Origin: Catellatospora tritici
GTDB taxonomy: Bacteria > Actinomycetota > Actinomycetes > Mycobacteriales > Micromonosporaceae
Assembly (NCBI RefSeq): GCF_019083965.1
Contig: NZ_JAHRCY010000027.1
Span: 38,778 to 102,777 of the forward strand
Length of the DNA stretch: 64,000 nucleotides
Direction of reading: 5' to 3'
In this document: positions 16,320 to 26,512 of the stretch, in pieces
Layout of the letters: each line of letters begins with the position of its first letter
How positions within the stretch are numbered: position 1 is the first letter of the stretch
Program-made: the position numbers and the translations under genes
Notes under the pieces: generated by a model
Told to the model about the DNA's origin: nothing
The model's input: only the letters and a program-made list of their open reading frames with translations
Database searches by the model: none

Positions 16320-17306
16320 TCAGCGCCAGCCCTGGCGTCGTGTCAGCCAGCGTAGCGCGAGGCGTCCGTAGTACCGCTGGTGGGATCGGATGGCGGGGGA
16401 CTGCTCGATCTCCGGCTGGGCGCCGGCGTGCACGTAGTAGCCCACGCAGGCGGCCAGCGCGGCGTCGAGCGCGTCGGCGGGCAGCCCTCGGGCCGTGGGG
16501 TGCGAGGCGAACAGCGCGTCGACGTCGAGGCCACTCGCCTCGGCCGACAGCAGCAGCGTGACCAGGTCGAACCAGGCCGGACCGTGGGCCAGGAAGGCCC
16601 AGTCGCAGATCCACGCCCGACCGTCGGCGTCGAGCACCACGTTGTCCAGCCGCAGGTCGCCGTGGAACAGGCCGGGCGCGGCGGTGCCGAGCTCGACCAG
16701 CCGGGCCTCCAGCTCGCGCAGCCGGTCCAGGTGCGCGATCAGCGCCGGGGCGAGCGTCGCGAGCTGGTCGGGATCGGCGTCGCGCCACTTGCGCAGCGTC
16801 GGGTCCGCGACCGTGGCGAACGTCTCCAGCGGCAGATCGAGCAGGTGCCCGGACGGCTCGGCCAGCGCGGTGGCGGTGACGGCCAGGGCGTCCAGGGTCG
16901 AGGCCAGTTCCTGCGGGCCCCAGGGCAGCTGCGGCACTCGAGCGCCGGGAATCGGGTCCAGGCACAGCACCACGTGGTCGGCCAGTTCGGCGTGCCAGCG
17001 CAGGCGGGCCGTGGCGACCCCGGCGGGCAGGGCGGCGGTGTTGCGGGCCTCCTCCTGGTACCAGCGGGCGAGGTAGTGGTCGTGCGGTACGGCCTTGACG
17101 AAGTGGGCGCGGCCGTCGGCCGTACCCACGACGGAGGCGAAGCCCTGGGTGAAGCCGGCGCCGGTGCCGCCGGCCGTGACCACAGCGGCGCCCAGCCGGT
17201 CCTCGATCGCGGCGCGCAGCTCGACGGGCAACTGCGCCCAGCCGGGACGGCGGGCGGTCTGGGTGTAGCCCACGTCGGGCAGCAGCGTCTCCGTCATGCC
17301 TGTCAT
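16320..17306 (-). CDS. Aminoglycoside/choline kinase-type phosphotransferase (APH family)
   Basis: About 328 residues. The start may be ATG 17306 or ATG 17297. The kinase fold shows the catalytic loop HGDLRLDN near residue 213 and the metal-binding Asp in ICDWAF about 20 residues later. The N-lobe has the GFTQGFASVV loop and Lys in HFVKAVP. APH enzymes transfer phosphate to aminoglycosides, homoserine, choline or other small alcohols. The substrate is not deducible, and resistance should not be assumed. It is single, convergent toward rpsT and divergent from the DUF4240 gene. Confidence 0.85.
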   Translation of the reverse strand: MTGMTETLLPDVGYTQTARRPGWAQLPVELRAAIEDRLGAAVVTAGGTGAGFTQGFASVVGTADGRAHFVKAVPHDHYLARWYQEEARNTAALPAGVATARLRWHAELADHVVLCLDPIPGARVPQLPWGPQELASTLDALAVTATALAEPSGHLLDLPLETFATVADPTLRKWRDADPDQLATLAPALIAHLDRLRELEARLVELGTAAPGLFHGDLRLDNVVLDADGRAWICDWAFLAHGPAWFDLVTLLLSAEASGLDVDALFASHPTARGLPADALDAALAACVGYYVHAGAQPEIEQSPAIRSHQRYYGRLALRWLTRRQGWR

Positions 17307-17394
17307 GGTCGGTGGCGGGTTGTGACGTGCACAACCGGGTTTCGCCGCCGTGGCGGCTCGGCCCGGACCGGGGTGGGTGGCAGACTTCACGGTC

Positions 17395-17955
17395 GTGGAC
17401 ACCGACCGGTTCTGGGCACTGATCGAGCAGGCGCGCACCGATGTCGAGGGCGAGCTGGGCGAGGACGGCGAGAGCCTGGCCAAGGCGCTGACCGCGCGGC
17501 TGGTGGAGCTGCCCGCGACGCAGATCGAACAGTTCGCCGCGCAGTTCGAACGGCTGCGCGCCGCGGCCGACCGATACGACCTGTGGGGTGCCGCGCACCT
17601 GATCGGCAGCGGCTGCACCCGGGACGGTTTCCTGGACTTCCGCACCGGCCTGATCGCGGCCGGTCGGCGCTGGTACGAGGCGGCGCTGGGCGATCCCGAC
17701 GCGCTGGCCGGGCACCCGGCGGTGGTCGAGGCGATCGAGTGGAACGACGACAGCGCCATCTTCGCCGAGCTGGTCGGCTACGCCCCCGCCAACGCGTACC
17801 GGCAGGTCAGCGGAGCCGAGCTGCCCGAACCGGCCGCGACCGAGCCCACGGGCGAGTCCTGGAACTTCGACGACGACGCCCAGATGCGCCACCGCCTGCC
17901 CCGGCTGGCCTCGCTTACCATCGGCTGGCCCCCGAATGAGGGCTGCCGCTGCTGA
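17395..17955 (+). CDS. DUF4240 domain protein
   Basis: A 186-residue protein from GTG 17395, chosen because it starts directly on the conserved VDTDRFWALIEQAR. The body contains YDLWGAAHLIGSGCTRDGF and LIAAGRRWYEAALGDPDALA, the marks of DUF4240, a cytosolic helical family of unknown function common in actinobacteria. The C-terminal ~35 residues are unrelated. A family B repeat lies between it and lepA. Confidence 0.8.
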   Translation: MDTDRFWALIEQARTDVEGELGEDGESLAKALTARLVELPATQIEQFAAQFERLRAAADRYDLWGAAHLIGSGCTRDGFLDFRTGLIAAGRRWYEAALGDPDALAGHPAVVEAIEWNDDSAIFAELVGYAPANAYRQVSGAELPEPAATEPTGESWNFDDDAQMRHRLPRLASLTIGWPPNEGCRC

Positions 17956-17994
17956 CGGCTCCACCGCGCAACCCGCTCGCACGACCGCTCGCGG

Positions 17995-18075
17995 CAAGAT
18001 CGCTCAAGTTGCCGGGCAATCGGGTGAATGGCCTCGCAAGATACGCCCGATTGCCCGACAACTCGAACGATCTTG
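17995..18075. repeat. Family B palindromic repeat, copy 1
   Basis: About 30-bp imperfect arms begin CAAGATCGCTCAAGTTGCCG and end CAACTCGAACGATCTTG, around a short centre containing GCAAGATACGCC. The element lies in the leader region of lepA. Related copies lie at 32332-32437 and 53551-53628. Confidence 0.85.
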
Positions 18076-18132
18076 GGGGCTGGGGCGGGCTCGGCGGCAG
18101 GGCCGAGCGGCCGGTAACGGGGACATGGGAAC

Positions 18133-20048
<1,916 letters not shown>

Positions 20049-20052
<4 letters not shown>

Positions 20053-20546
20053 GTTCCGGACACTGCTGCCGGTGCGGCGCGGCCCTTTCGGCCGCGCCGC
20101 CCGTGCGTTGCGGGGCTTGCGGCTACGAGCACTACGTCAACGCCCGCCCGACCGGCAGCCTGATCGTGGTCGACGGGGTGGGCAACTTCCTCGCGCTGCG
20201 CCGCGCCCGGCCGCCGCGGGCCGGGCTGTGGGAGACGCCGGGAGGCTTCGCCGACGGCTGGGAGGAGCCGGTCGCGGCCGCGGTGCGTGAAGGCCGCGAG
20301 GAGTTGGGCGTACAGGTGGAGCTGGGTCGATTCGTCGGCATGTACCTGGGCGGCTACGAGTTCCAGGGCGAGCTGCTGCCGGTGCTGGACTGTTTCTGGC
20401 TGGCCCGGCTGCCCGAGGGCGCGGAGCTGGAGCTGGATCCCGCCGAGTCCGCCGGGTACACCTGGTTTCCGCTGGCCGATCCGCCCCCGATGGCCTTCCC
20501 GACGATGGACCGGGCGCTGCGGGACGCCGTCGCCCTGGCAGGGTAG
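20049..20546 (+). CDS. Nudix hydrolase with N-terminal zinc ribbon
   Basis: A 165-residue protein from GTG 20049, overlapping the lepA stop. The N-terminal Cys cluster (CCRCG, then CGACGY) forms a small zinc ribbon, as in NudC-like and NADPH-Nudix proteins. The Nudix box is GGFADGWEEPVAAAVREGRE followed by ELGV, with all metal-binding Glu present. The enzyme cleaves nucleoside diphosphates linked to another moiety. The exact substrate is unknown. It is probably cotranscribed with lepA. Confidence 0.88.
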
Positions 20547-20690
20547 ACCGAACAGCCAAGATCGCCGTACAAAAGGTCAAAAGCCGTAGTAACTGGGCAA
20601 TGTACCCATCGTTACCTCAAGTGCAGTGTTTTGCCGCTTTCGCCCGATATTTCTGGCGGAGCCGGTTCCAAAGTCGCACAAGGAGTGACG

Positions 20691-21923
20691 ATGCAGATGA
20701 AGAAGGCCGGAGTCGTCGCCACGGGCGCTCTCGCTACCGTGGCGATTATGGGGGCTCCTGCCGCTGCGGCGCCCAGCACGGACGCCTCTGCGCTGACCAA
20801 GGCCACCTCGCTGACCGAGGGCAAGGCCGGCGCCATGCGCATGGTCGGTGCCAACCAGCTGAACCTCGCTCGCGGCGGATGGCAGGGTGGCTGGGACGCC
20901 CCCTGGGACATCGACCCGCAGGCGCTGTTGTCCGCCCTCAACGGCACGGCCGTCAGCACCGCGCCGATCCAGAGCTGCGGTTCCACCGCGGCGTTCGTGG
21001 CCGCTGTGACGGTCCCGATCACCTCGCCCAACACGCTCGTCGCCAAGGACAAGGATGACGACCACGGCCGCGGCGGCTACGGCGACAAGGACAAGCTCGC
21101 CTGTGCCAACGGCAACCTCCGGGTGGTGCAGTCCGACGAGGTGCCCCTGGTCGCGCTCGCCAACAACACCGCCGTGTCCGCGGCGGCGCTGCAGGCGTGC
21201 GGTTCCACCGCATCCTTCGCTGTCGGTGTCGCGGCCCCGATCACCTCGCCCAACACGGTCATCGGCGGCTGCGACAACGGCAACATCGACATCGTCGACG
21301 AGGACGAGGACGAGTGGGGCGGCGACAAGTGGGACGACCACTCTGACGGGTACGGCAGCAAGTGGAAGGAGTCGGCCCGCACGGAGGGCTCCTCGGTCTC
21401 CGCGGCCGCCCGCCAGGCCCTGGCGAAGAAGGTCTCGGCACTCAAGACCGGCGACGGCTACGGCTGGAAGGCCAAGGGCGGTGCCTACGGCAAGACCGGC
21501 GGGTACGGCAACGGCTGGAAGGCCAAGTCGGCGTCGGTGACGACGGCGCCGGTGGCGCGCGGTGGCGGCTGGGACGCGCCGTGGGACGTGGACCCGTTCG
21601 GTCTGGCCGCGGCGCTGAACGGCACCGCCGTCGCGACTGCCAGCCTGCAGGCCTGTGGCGCTACCGCGGCCTTCGTCGCCGGCGTCTCGTTGCCGATCAC
21701 CTCGCCGAACACGGAGATCGGCGACTGCAAGAACGCCAACATCAAGATCGACCAGCAGGACTCGACGGCGCTGCTGTACGCGGCGAACAACACCGCGATC
21801 AGCATCGCGAACATCCAGGCGTGCGGCTCGACCACGGGGACCGGTGTCGGTATCGCGGCCCCGATCACCTCGCCCAACACGGTGATCGGCAGCTGCTACA
21901 ACGCCAACATCGCGATCAGCTGA
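20691..21923 (+). CDS. Secreted Cys-repeat protein, chaplin-like (first of pair)
   Basis: A 410-residue protein from ATG 20691 with AAGGAG upstream. A signal peptide (MKKAGVVATGALATVAIMG, cleavage near AAA) precedes four repeats of the form N-x-T-A-(V/I)-S … QACGS … PITSPNT-x-x-G-x-C-x-N-(A/G)-N-(I/L), two Cys per repeat. In repeat 1 a charged insert (DKDDDHGRGGYGDKDK) separates the Cys pair. A Lys/Gly/Tyr/Trp-rich linker (residues ~205-295) lies between repeats 2 and 3. Two GGWDAPWD-type motifs precede repeats 1 and 3, suggesting an internal duplication. Spacing resembles chaplin domains of aerial-hypha amyloid coats, but Cys spacing is longer. It acts outside the cell. Confidence 0.7.
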   Translation: MQMKKAGVVATGALATVAIMGAPAAAAPSTDASALTKATSLTEGKAGAMRMVGANQLNLARGGWQGGWDAPWDIDPQALLSALNGTAVSTAPIQSCGSTAAFVAAVTVPITSPNTLVAKDKDDDHGRGGYGDKDKLACANGNLRVVQSDEVPLVALANNTAVSAAALQACGSTASFAVGVAAPITSPNTVIGGCDNGNIDIVDEDEDEWGGDKWDDHSDGYGSKWKESARTEGSSVSAAARQALAKKVSALKTGDGYGWKAKGGAYGKTGGYGNGWKAKSASVTTAPVARGGGWDAPWDVDPFGLAAALNGTAVATASLQACGATAAFVAGVSLPITSPNTEIGDCKNANIKIDQQDSTALLYAANNTAISIANIQACGSTTGTGVGIAAPITSPNTVIGSCYNANIAIS

Positions 21924-21947
21924 CGCTGCGGGCGAGCAAGGTAAGGC

Positions 21948-21983
21948 GAATGGGGCGGGTCGCGCCAGCGACCCGCCCCATTC
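21948..21983 (+). terminator. Terminator between the two chaplin-like genes
   Basis: A perfect 16-bp stem GAATGGGGCGGGTCGC / GCGACCCGCCCCATTC with a four-base loop lies 25 bases after the first gene. It suggests that the two paralogues are transcribed separately. Confidence 0.8.
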
Positions 21984-22015
21984 CTCAGCTGACCAAAGAC
22001 CTTGAAGGAGTGACG

Positions 22016-22945
22016 ATGCAGGTAGGCAAGGCGGGAATCGTCGCTGCCGGAGCGCTCGCAACGGTGGCCGTGTTCGGATCCGCCGCGTCCGCCGCACCGG
22101 TGGCGGGACCGGCACATGCCGACCCCATCAGGACCGCCGCGACCGCTTTGAAGCAGGATGCCCTTGACCGCGCCGCGATGGCGAAGGCGGCTGTCGGCGC
22201 GGCTGCTGTCACGGCCACCGACGCGGACGCTCGCGGACCGCGTCGGCAGCCCAAGCAGCAACCGCTCATCTCGATCGGCAACAGCAGCGCGGTGTCGGCG
22301 CTGGCCTGGCAGGTATGTGGTTCCGCGTCTGCGGCGGGGGGCGCGGCGATCGCCGTGACCTCGCCGAACACCGTGCTGGGCGACTGCGCCAACGCGAACG
22401 TGCTGCTGCGGCAGGACCGCGTGCAGGGGCTGATCTCGATCCTCGACGACACCTCGATCAACGCGGCGCCGTTGCAGGTCTGCGGCTCGAACCTGGCTGT
22501 CGCGGGCGCTGTCGTGGCCTCGTCGTCCCCTGCCACGGTCGTGGGTAACTGCTACAACGCGAACACGCTCATCGCCGGGCCCCCGGACGAGGGCTACGAG
22601 GATGAAGAGGCTCCGCAGACCCTGGTCTCCATCGGCAGCGGGTCGGTGTTCAACGCGCTGGCGACGCAGGTCTGCGGTTCGACCGCCGCCATCGCCGGCG
22701 TGCCGGTGGCCCTGCAGTCCCCGACCACGGTGCTCGGCGACTGCTACAACAGCAACAGTGCGATCCAGCGGCGCAAGGCCCCGGCGCTGATCCCGCTGCT
22801 GAGCAACCAGGTGATCGACCTGGTGCCGCTGCAGCTGTGCGCCACCTCCGGGATCGTCGGCCAGCTCGGCCCGGCACTGCCCATCAACAGCCCGGCCTTC
22901 GTCGCCGGGAAGTGCGTGTCCGGCGAGCAGAACCTCCTCGACTGA
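22016..22945 (+). CDS. Secreted Cys-repeat protein, chaplin-like (second of pair)
   Basis: A 309-residue paralogue of the preceding gene. The leader from ribosome site to start (AAGGAGTGACGATGCAG) is identical in both. A signal peptide ends near ASA|AP, then a 55-residue Ala-rich segment, then four two-Cys repeats (QVCGS…SPNTVLGDCANAN; QVCGS…NCYNAN; QVCGS…DCYNSN; a diverged QLCATS…GKCVSG). It lacks the Lys/Tyr linker of its neighbour. The repeats should form beta-rich, disulfide-bonded units on the cell surface. Its 3' end is covered by the antisense extension of the dioxygenase gene. Confidence 0.7.
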   Translation: MQVGKAGIVAAGALATVAVFGSAASAAPVAGPAHADPIRTAATALKQDALDRAAMAKAAVGAAAVTATDADARGPRRQPKQQPLISIGNSSAVSALAWQVCGSASAAGGAAIAVTSPNTVLGDCANANVLLRQDRVQGLISILDDTSINAAPLQVCGSNLAVAGAVVASSSPATVVGNCYNANTLIAGPPDEGYEDEEAPQTLVSIGSGSVFNALATQVCGSTAAIAGVPVALQSPTTVLGDCYNSNSAIQRRKAPALIPLLSNQVIDLVPLQLCATSGIVGQLGPALPINSPAFVAGKCVSGEQNLLD

Positions 22946-23940
22946 CCGCAACGCAACGGGGGCCGGGAAGCGCGGTCGGCGCTTCCCGGCCCCCGTGTGT
23001 CACGGCAGCGCAGGCAGGGGAACCGACCGGCCAGCAGGCCCCGCTCCTTGAGCTCGGCGCGCAGCGGGATCGTGTCGTCGACCCAGCCGCCGTCGCCGAC
23101 GCCCCACATGTTCTGCACTTTCAGCTTGCCGAACGCCTCGCCGACGAGCTGGCGCTGCACCGGGGTGAGCGCGGCGAACCATGCCGACTCGCGGTCGATC
23201 GGCATGTCGTCGACCGGCCGGATCCAGCGGTACGTGTAGCTCATGAACAGCATCCGGCGCGTGAACTGCGAACGGTTGCGCGAGCGCGAGTGCCACAGGC
23301 GGCGGTCGAAGATGAACGCGTCGCCCGGCTTGGCCAGCCACGGCACGGCACCCTCGGGACCCTTGGCGATCTCCTCCGGGTCGGTCGGGCGGTACATCGA
23401 GTTGTTCAGGTGCGAACCCGGGATGCACAGGGTCTGGCCCCGGCCGGGCTCGGAGATGTCGCTGAGCACGATCGCGACCTTGAGCGAGAGCATCGGGCGC
23501 GGAATGTCGCCGTAGAAGGGCGCGTAGTACTCCGCGTCGGAGTTCTGCCGCCAGCCGTCCTGGTGCCACTCCCAGCGCGGCGTCTCGTCCTCCTCGTACG
23601 GCGGGTTGACGTCGAGGTGGTTGTGCTGGGAGTAGATGTTCCAGCCGGCCAGGCCCCAGATGTAGCGGAACGTCGGACCGTAGTCGAGCATGCGGGCGAA
23701 GGCCAGGCTGTGGCTCACCGCGCCGAGCAGGTGCAGCGAACCGGTCTTGTCCAGGTGGCCGACGGACTGGTGCTCGGCGTAGAGGCGGTCGGCCTCGGCC
23801 TGCAGCTCCGCCACCCGCTCCTCGCTGACGACACCCGGCAGGTGCAGATACCCGCGCTCGTGGAACTCCCTGCGCTCGGCATCGGTGATCGGGGTGAAGC
23901 CCGCGTCCTGAGCGGTGTCAGGCTGAGAGGTGATGGTCAT
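22744..23940 (-). CDS. Phytanoyl-CoA dioxygenase (PhyH) family, probable 3' frameshift
   Basis: A 398-codon open frame. GGGAGG precedes the ATG at 23940. The Fe(II)/2-oxoglutarate site is visible: H126 and D128 in WHQDGW, distal H217 in LWHSRS and Arg near 229. The fold fits non-heme oxygenases that hydroxylate small molecules. Residues 1-306 look like a complete family member. After GRFP (307-308) the frame runs through a terminator hairpin and ~200 bases antisense to the neighbouring gene. Adding one base to the G4 run at 23017-23020 would give FPLPALP and a stop at 23000, a 313-residue protein. This may be a real mutation or a sequencing error. The substrate is unknown. Confidence 0.75.
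   Translation of the reverse strand: MTITSQPDTAQDAGFTPITDAERREFHERGYLHLPGVVSEERVAELQAEADRLYAEHQSVGHLDKTGSLHLLGAVSHSLAFARMLDYGPTFRYIWGLAGWNIYSQHNHLDVNPPYEEDETPRWEWHQDGWRQNSDAEYYAPFYGDIPRPMLSLKVAIVLSDISEPGRGQTLCIPGSHLNNSMYRPTDPEEIAKGPEGAVPWLAKPGDAFIFDRRLWHSRSRNRSQFTRRMLFMSYTYRWIRPVDDMPIDRESAWFAALTPVQRQLVGEAFGKLKVQNMWGVGDGGWVDDTIPLRAELKERGLLAGRFPCLRCRDTRGPGSADRASRPPLRCGQSRRFCSPDTHFPATKAGLLMGSAGPSWPTIPEVAHSCSGTRSITWLLSSGISAGALRRWIALLLL
22957..22995. terminator. Bidirectional terminator
   Basis: A perfect 17-bp stem CGGGGGCCGGGAAGCGC / GCGCTTCCCGGCCCCCG with a five-base loop lies between converging genes. The minus-strand dioxygenase frame as it stands reads straight through it, which argues that the frame is disturbed. 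Confidence 0.85.
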
Positions 23941-24104
23941 GTCCTCCCCTTACGTCCTTCCATACTGGGCACGGACGAAGGTGGCGATCGGAGGCGCGCG
24001 ACTTGGGGGGTGGCGTGCCGGGGTGAGCCAACTTCGCGAACGAGAGCCGATACTAACTCGCATCCGCGCCTCCCGGCGCTTCGCGTACCGGCTCTCCACC
24101 AGCG

Positions 24105-24962
24105 TCACCCGGCTGGCCGGACCGCTGCCACCACCTGTTCGGCCTTTTTCTCGGCGCTCGACCACGCCCCGTTCTCGGCAGACCACTGGCGGTCAGCAAA
24201 GGTGACCTTTCGGACACCCGCCGCGGGCGCCTGGGCCACCAGCCAGTGCGCGAACTGCCACCCCGCGCGGCTGGTGGTGGCGGGCACGCGCAGCTCCCCT
24301 GCGGCCGAGGTGACTCCCTTGGCCTTGGCGCCGAAGTCGAGCTTCATCCGCTCGACCAGCCCGGCCGGGGTGATCTCCACGTCCCCACCACGGTCGGTGT
24401 CGCAGGTCACACCGCCGGGGACCTGCCCGGTCAGCACCTTGGTCAGCACTGTGGCCTCGTCGGCCCACTTCTCGTACGCCTCCGGGTACGCCGAGCGCTG
24501 CACCCGCTGCGCCGCCTCGGTGATCCGCATCTTCTCCCAGCCCCTGATCCGGGCCAGGCTGCGGTAGAACCGGTCGGCCGCGTACCGGGGGTCCATGATC
24601 TGCGCGGCGGTGCCCCAGCCCTGGCTGGGCCGCTGCTGGAAGAGCCCGACCGAGTCATGGTCGTTGCCGCCGCCCAGGTGCTCCAGGTTGCGCAGCTTCG
24701 ACTCCTGCAGCGCGGTGGCCAGCGCCACCGTCACCGCCCGATCGGGCACGTTGCGCCGGATGCCGACCGCGGCGATCGTGGCGGCGTTGGCCATCTGCTC
24801 CGGCTCCAGCCGGACCTGCCCGTCGGCCTCGACCACACACTCCGGGGCGCCCAGCTTGGGCAGTTCCAGGCCGTCAGGCCACTTGGTGCGGGCCAGGTAG
24901 CCGCCGACGCCGAACACGACGACCAGGATCACCAGTACGGTCAGCACCGGGCGGGCTCGCAC
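24105..24962 (-). CDS. Membrane-anchored lysozyme-like protein
   Basis: A 285-residue protein. The GTG at 24962 follows AGGAGG and puts an N-terminal transmembrane anchor at residues ~4-24 (PVLTVLVILVVVFGVGGYLA). The outer domain has ANAATIAAVGIRRNVPDRA, ALATALQESKLRNL and SVGLFQQRPSQGWG, the layout of SLT/lysozyme-like folds with a likely catalytic Glu in QESK. A second C-terminal domain (~180-285) is unrelated. It probably acts on or near peptidoglycan. Similar actinobacterial proteins carry inconsistent names. It is a single gene. Confidence 0.65.
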   Translation of the reverse strand: MRARPVLTVLVILVVVFGVGGYLARTKWPDGLELPKLGAPECVVEADGQVRLEPEQMANAATIAAVGIRRNVPDRAVTVALATALQESKLRNLEHLGGGNDHDSVGLFQQRPSQGWGTAAQIMDPRYAADRFYRSLARIRGWEKMRITEAAQRVQRSAYPEAYEKWADEATVLTKVLTGQVPGGVTCDTDRGGDVEITPAGLVERMKLDFGAKAKGVTSAAGELRVPATTSRAGWQFAHWLVAQAPAAGVRKVTFADRQWSAENGAWSSAEKKAEQVVAAVRPAG

Positions 24963-25051
24963 GCGACCTCCTGGGGGCTCGTCGGTTCGGGCAGGCTCAC
25001 CGCCACCATACGTGCGAATCCCGGCTCCGGCCCGCTCGCGCCTGCATGAGA

Positions 25052-25080
25052 CAGGCCCCACCCGCAACGGGTGGGGCCTG
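25052..25080 (-). terminator. Terminator after RCC1-repeat gene
   Basis: CAGGCCCCACCC pairs perfectly with GGGTGGGGCCTG around GCAAC, 17 bases downstream of the minus-strand stop. Confidence 0.8.
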
Positions 25081-25096
25081 AATGTGATGCCCTGGG

Positions 25097-26353
25097 TCAG
25101 CTTGCCAGGCTGAAGTTCTGCCCGGCCGCCACCGACTTCGGCTTGCTCAGGCCGGTCCGCACCGTGGTCGGCACGTTGATGCTGGTGGTGGTAGGTCCCC
25201 CGGTGCCGAGCTGGCCGAAGCTGTTGCGACCCCAGGCCTTGACCGTGCCCGCGGCGATGGCCAGGCTGTGCGCCAGGCCCATTCCGCCCGGGCCGATGCC
25301 GGCGGAGATCGCCGTTACGCCCGTCAGCCCGACCGCCTCGACCGGGGTGAGGCGCGGCGAGACGAAGGTGCCGTCACCGAGCTGGCCGTCGGCGTTCGAG
25401 CCCCAGCCCCTGACCTTGCCGTTGGTGAGCAGCGCCAGGCTGAAGCCCTCGCCCCCGGAGACGGCCTTCACCTTGACGCCGCCCAGACCCACGACGTCGA
25501 CGGGGGTGGGCTGCGGGGTCACCTGGTTACCAGTCCCCACCTGCCCGGACGAGTTGTCTCCCCAACCCTTGACCCCGCCGGCGGCGGTAACCGCCAGGCC
25601 GTGGGTCGGTCCGGCGTCGATGGCCTTGATCTTCGCGCCGCCCAGGACGACCGGGACGGGGGTGGGGTGCGGGTCCGTGTCGACCGATCCGATGCCGAGC
25701 TGCCCGACCGAGTTGTCGCCGAACGCCCGCACGGTGCCGTCGGCCAGCAGGACGAGGCTGAACAGGCCGCCGGCGGAGATCGCCGTCACCTTGGCCGCGC
25801 CGAGGCCGGTCACCGCGACCGGCCGGTCGCGGTTCGTCGTGGTGCCGTCGCCGAGCTGGCCTCGGTTGTTGAGCCCCCAGGCCATCACCGTGCCGTTGTT
25901 CAGTAGGGCGAGGCTGTGCGCGCCGCCGCCGGCGATGGCCTTTACGTTGCCGAGCCCCGCCACCGTGCCGGGCTCGGCCTGTCCTCCCTTGCCGCTCACG
26001 CCATACCCGAGCTGGCCGGAACTGTTGGAGCCCCAGGCCTTGACGGTGTGGTTGGCCAGTAGGGCCAGGCCGTGCGAGTCGCCCGCGGCCACAGTGAGGA
26101 CCTGTTCCGGGATGTGCACGGTGGTGGCCGTGTCCCGGTCGTCGGTGGCGCCGTTGCCCAGCTGGCCGGCGCTGTTGAAGCCCCACGACTCGGCCCCGTG
26201 GAGCGCGGCGGCCGGTTTGTCGTTGTTGTGCTCCGGCTCGTTGTTCCCGGCCGCAGCGGCCACCGGCGCCGCCATGAGCAGCGCGGTGACCGCAGCGGCG
26301 CTGAGACTCGCAGCGGCGCCGAGACCGTACCGCCAGGTTTTTAGTTGTCGCAC
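25097..26353 (-). CDS. Secreted RCC1-repeat beta-propeller protein
   Basis: A 418-residue protein. I chose GTG 26353 because GGGGGAAG lies just upstream and it starts a good signal peptide (RQLKTWRYGLGAAA …, cleavage after AAAA). Seven or so RCC1 repeats follow, each with the (A/G)WG-N-x-x-GQLG and HSLAL pattern, enough for a closed seven-bladed propeller. Bacterial RCC1 proteins are usually adhesins or extracellular binding proteins. No enzyme motif is present. It is transcribed alone, with its own terminator. Confidence 0.85.
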   Translation of the reverse strand: MRQLKTWRYGLGAAASLSAAAVTALLMAAPVAAAAGNNEPEHNNDKPAAALHGAESWGFNSAGQLGNGATDDRDTATTVHIPEQVLTVAAGDSHGLALLANHTVKAWGSNSSGQLGYGVSGKGGQAEPGTVAGLGNVKAIAGGGAHSLALLNNGTVMAWGLNNRGQLGDGTTTNRDRPVAVTGLGAAKVTAISAGGLFSLVLLADGTVRAFGDNSVGQLGIGSVDTDPHPTPVPVVLGGAKIKAIDAGPTHGLAVTAAGGVKGWGDNSSGQVGTGNQVTPQPTPVDVVGLGGVKVKAVSGGEGFSLALLTNGKVRGWGSNADGQLGDGTFVSPRLTPVEAVGLTGVTAISAGIGPGGMGLAHSLAIAAGTVKAWGRNSFGQLGTGGPTTTSINVPTTVRTGLSKPKSVAAGQNFSLAS

Positions 26354-26463
26354 GTACTTCCCCCGATTTGTCCGTGGCACAGCGCCGTCACCGTTTGATG
26401 GCGTTTCAGGTGCCGTTGCGCGTAGTTGTACCGCTTGGTGGGCAGGGAGTGCGGTAGCGACGC

Positions 26464-26496
26464 GCGTCCGGTGCGGCCTGCGCCGGCACCGGACGC
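26464..26496 (-). terminator. Terminator after enoyl-CoA hydratase gene
   Basis: GCGTCCGGTGC pairs with GCACCGGACGC around an 11-base loop, 17 bases after the minus-strand stop. Confidence 0.75.
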
Positions 26497-26512
26497 CTTC
26501 GGAGCATCGTCG

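Noticed and set aside
16320..17306. Antibiotic resistance gene (APH)
   Set aside because: The kinase family is broad and the context is housekeeping, so resistance is not supported.
20588..20614. Weak inverted repeat GTAACTGGG…CCCATCGTTAC upstream of the first chaplin-like gene
   Set aside because: It could be an operator, but pairing is imperfect and no matching copy lies before the paralogue.
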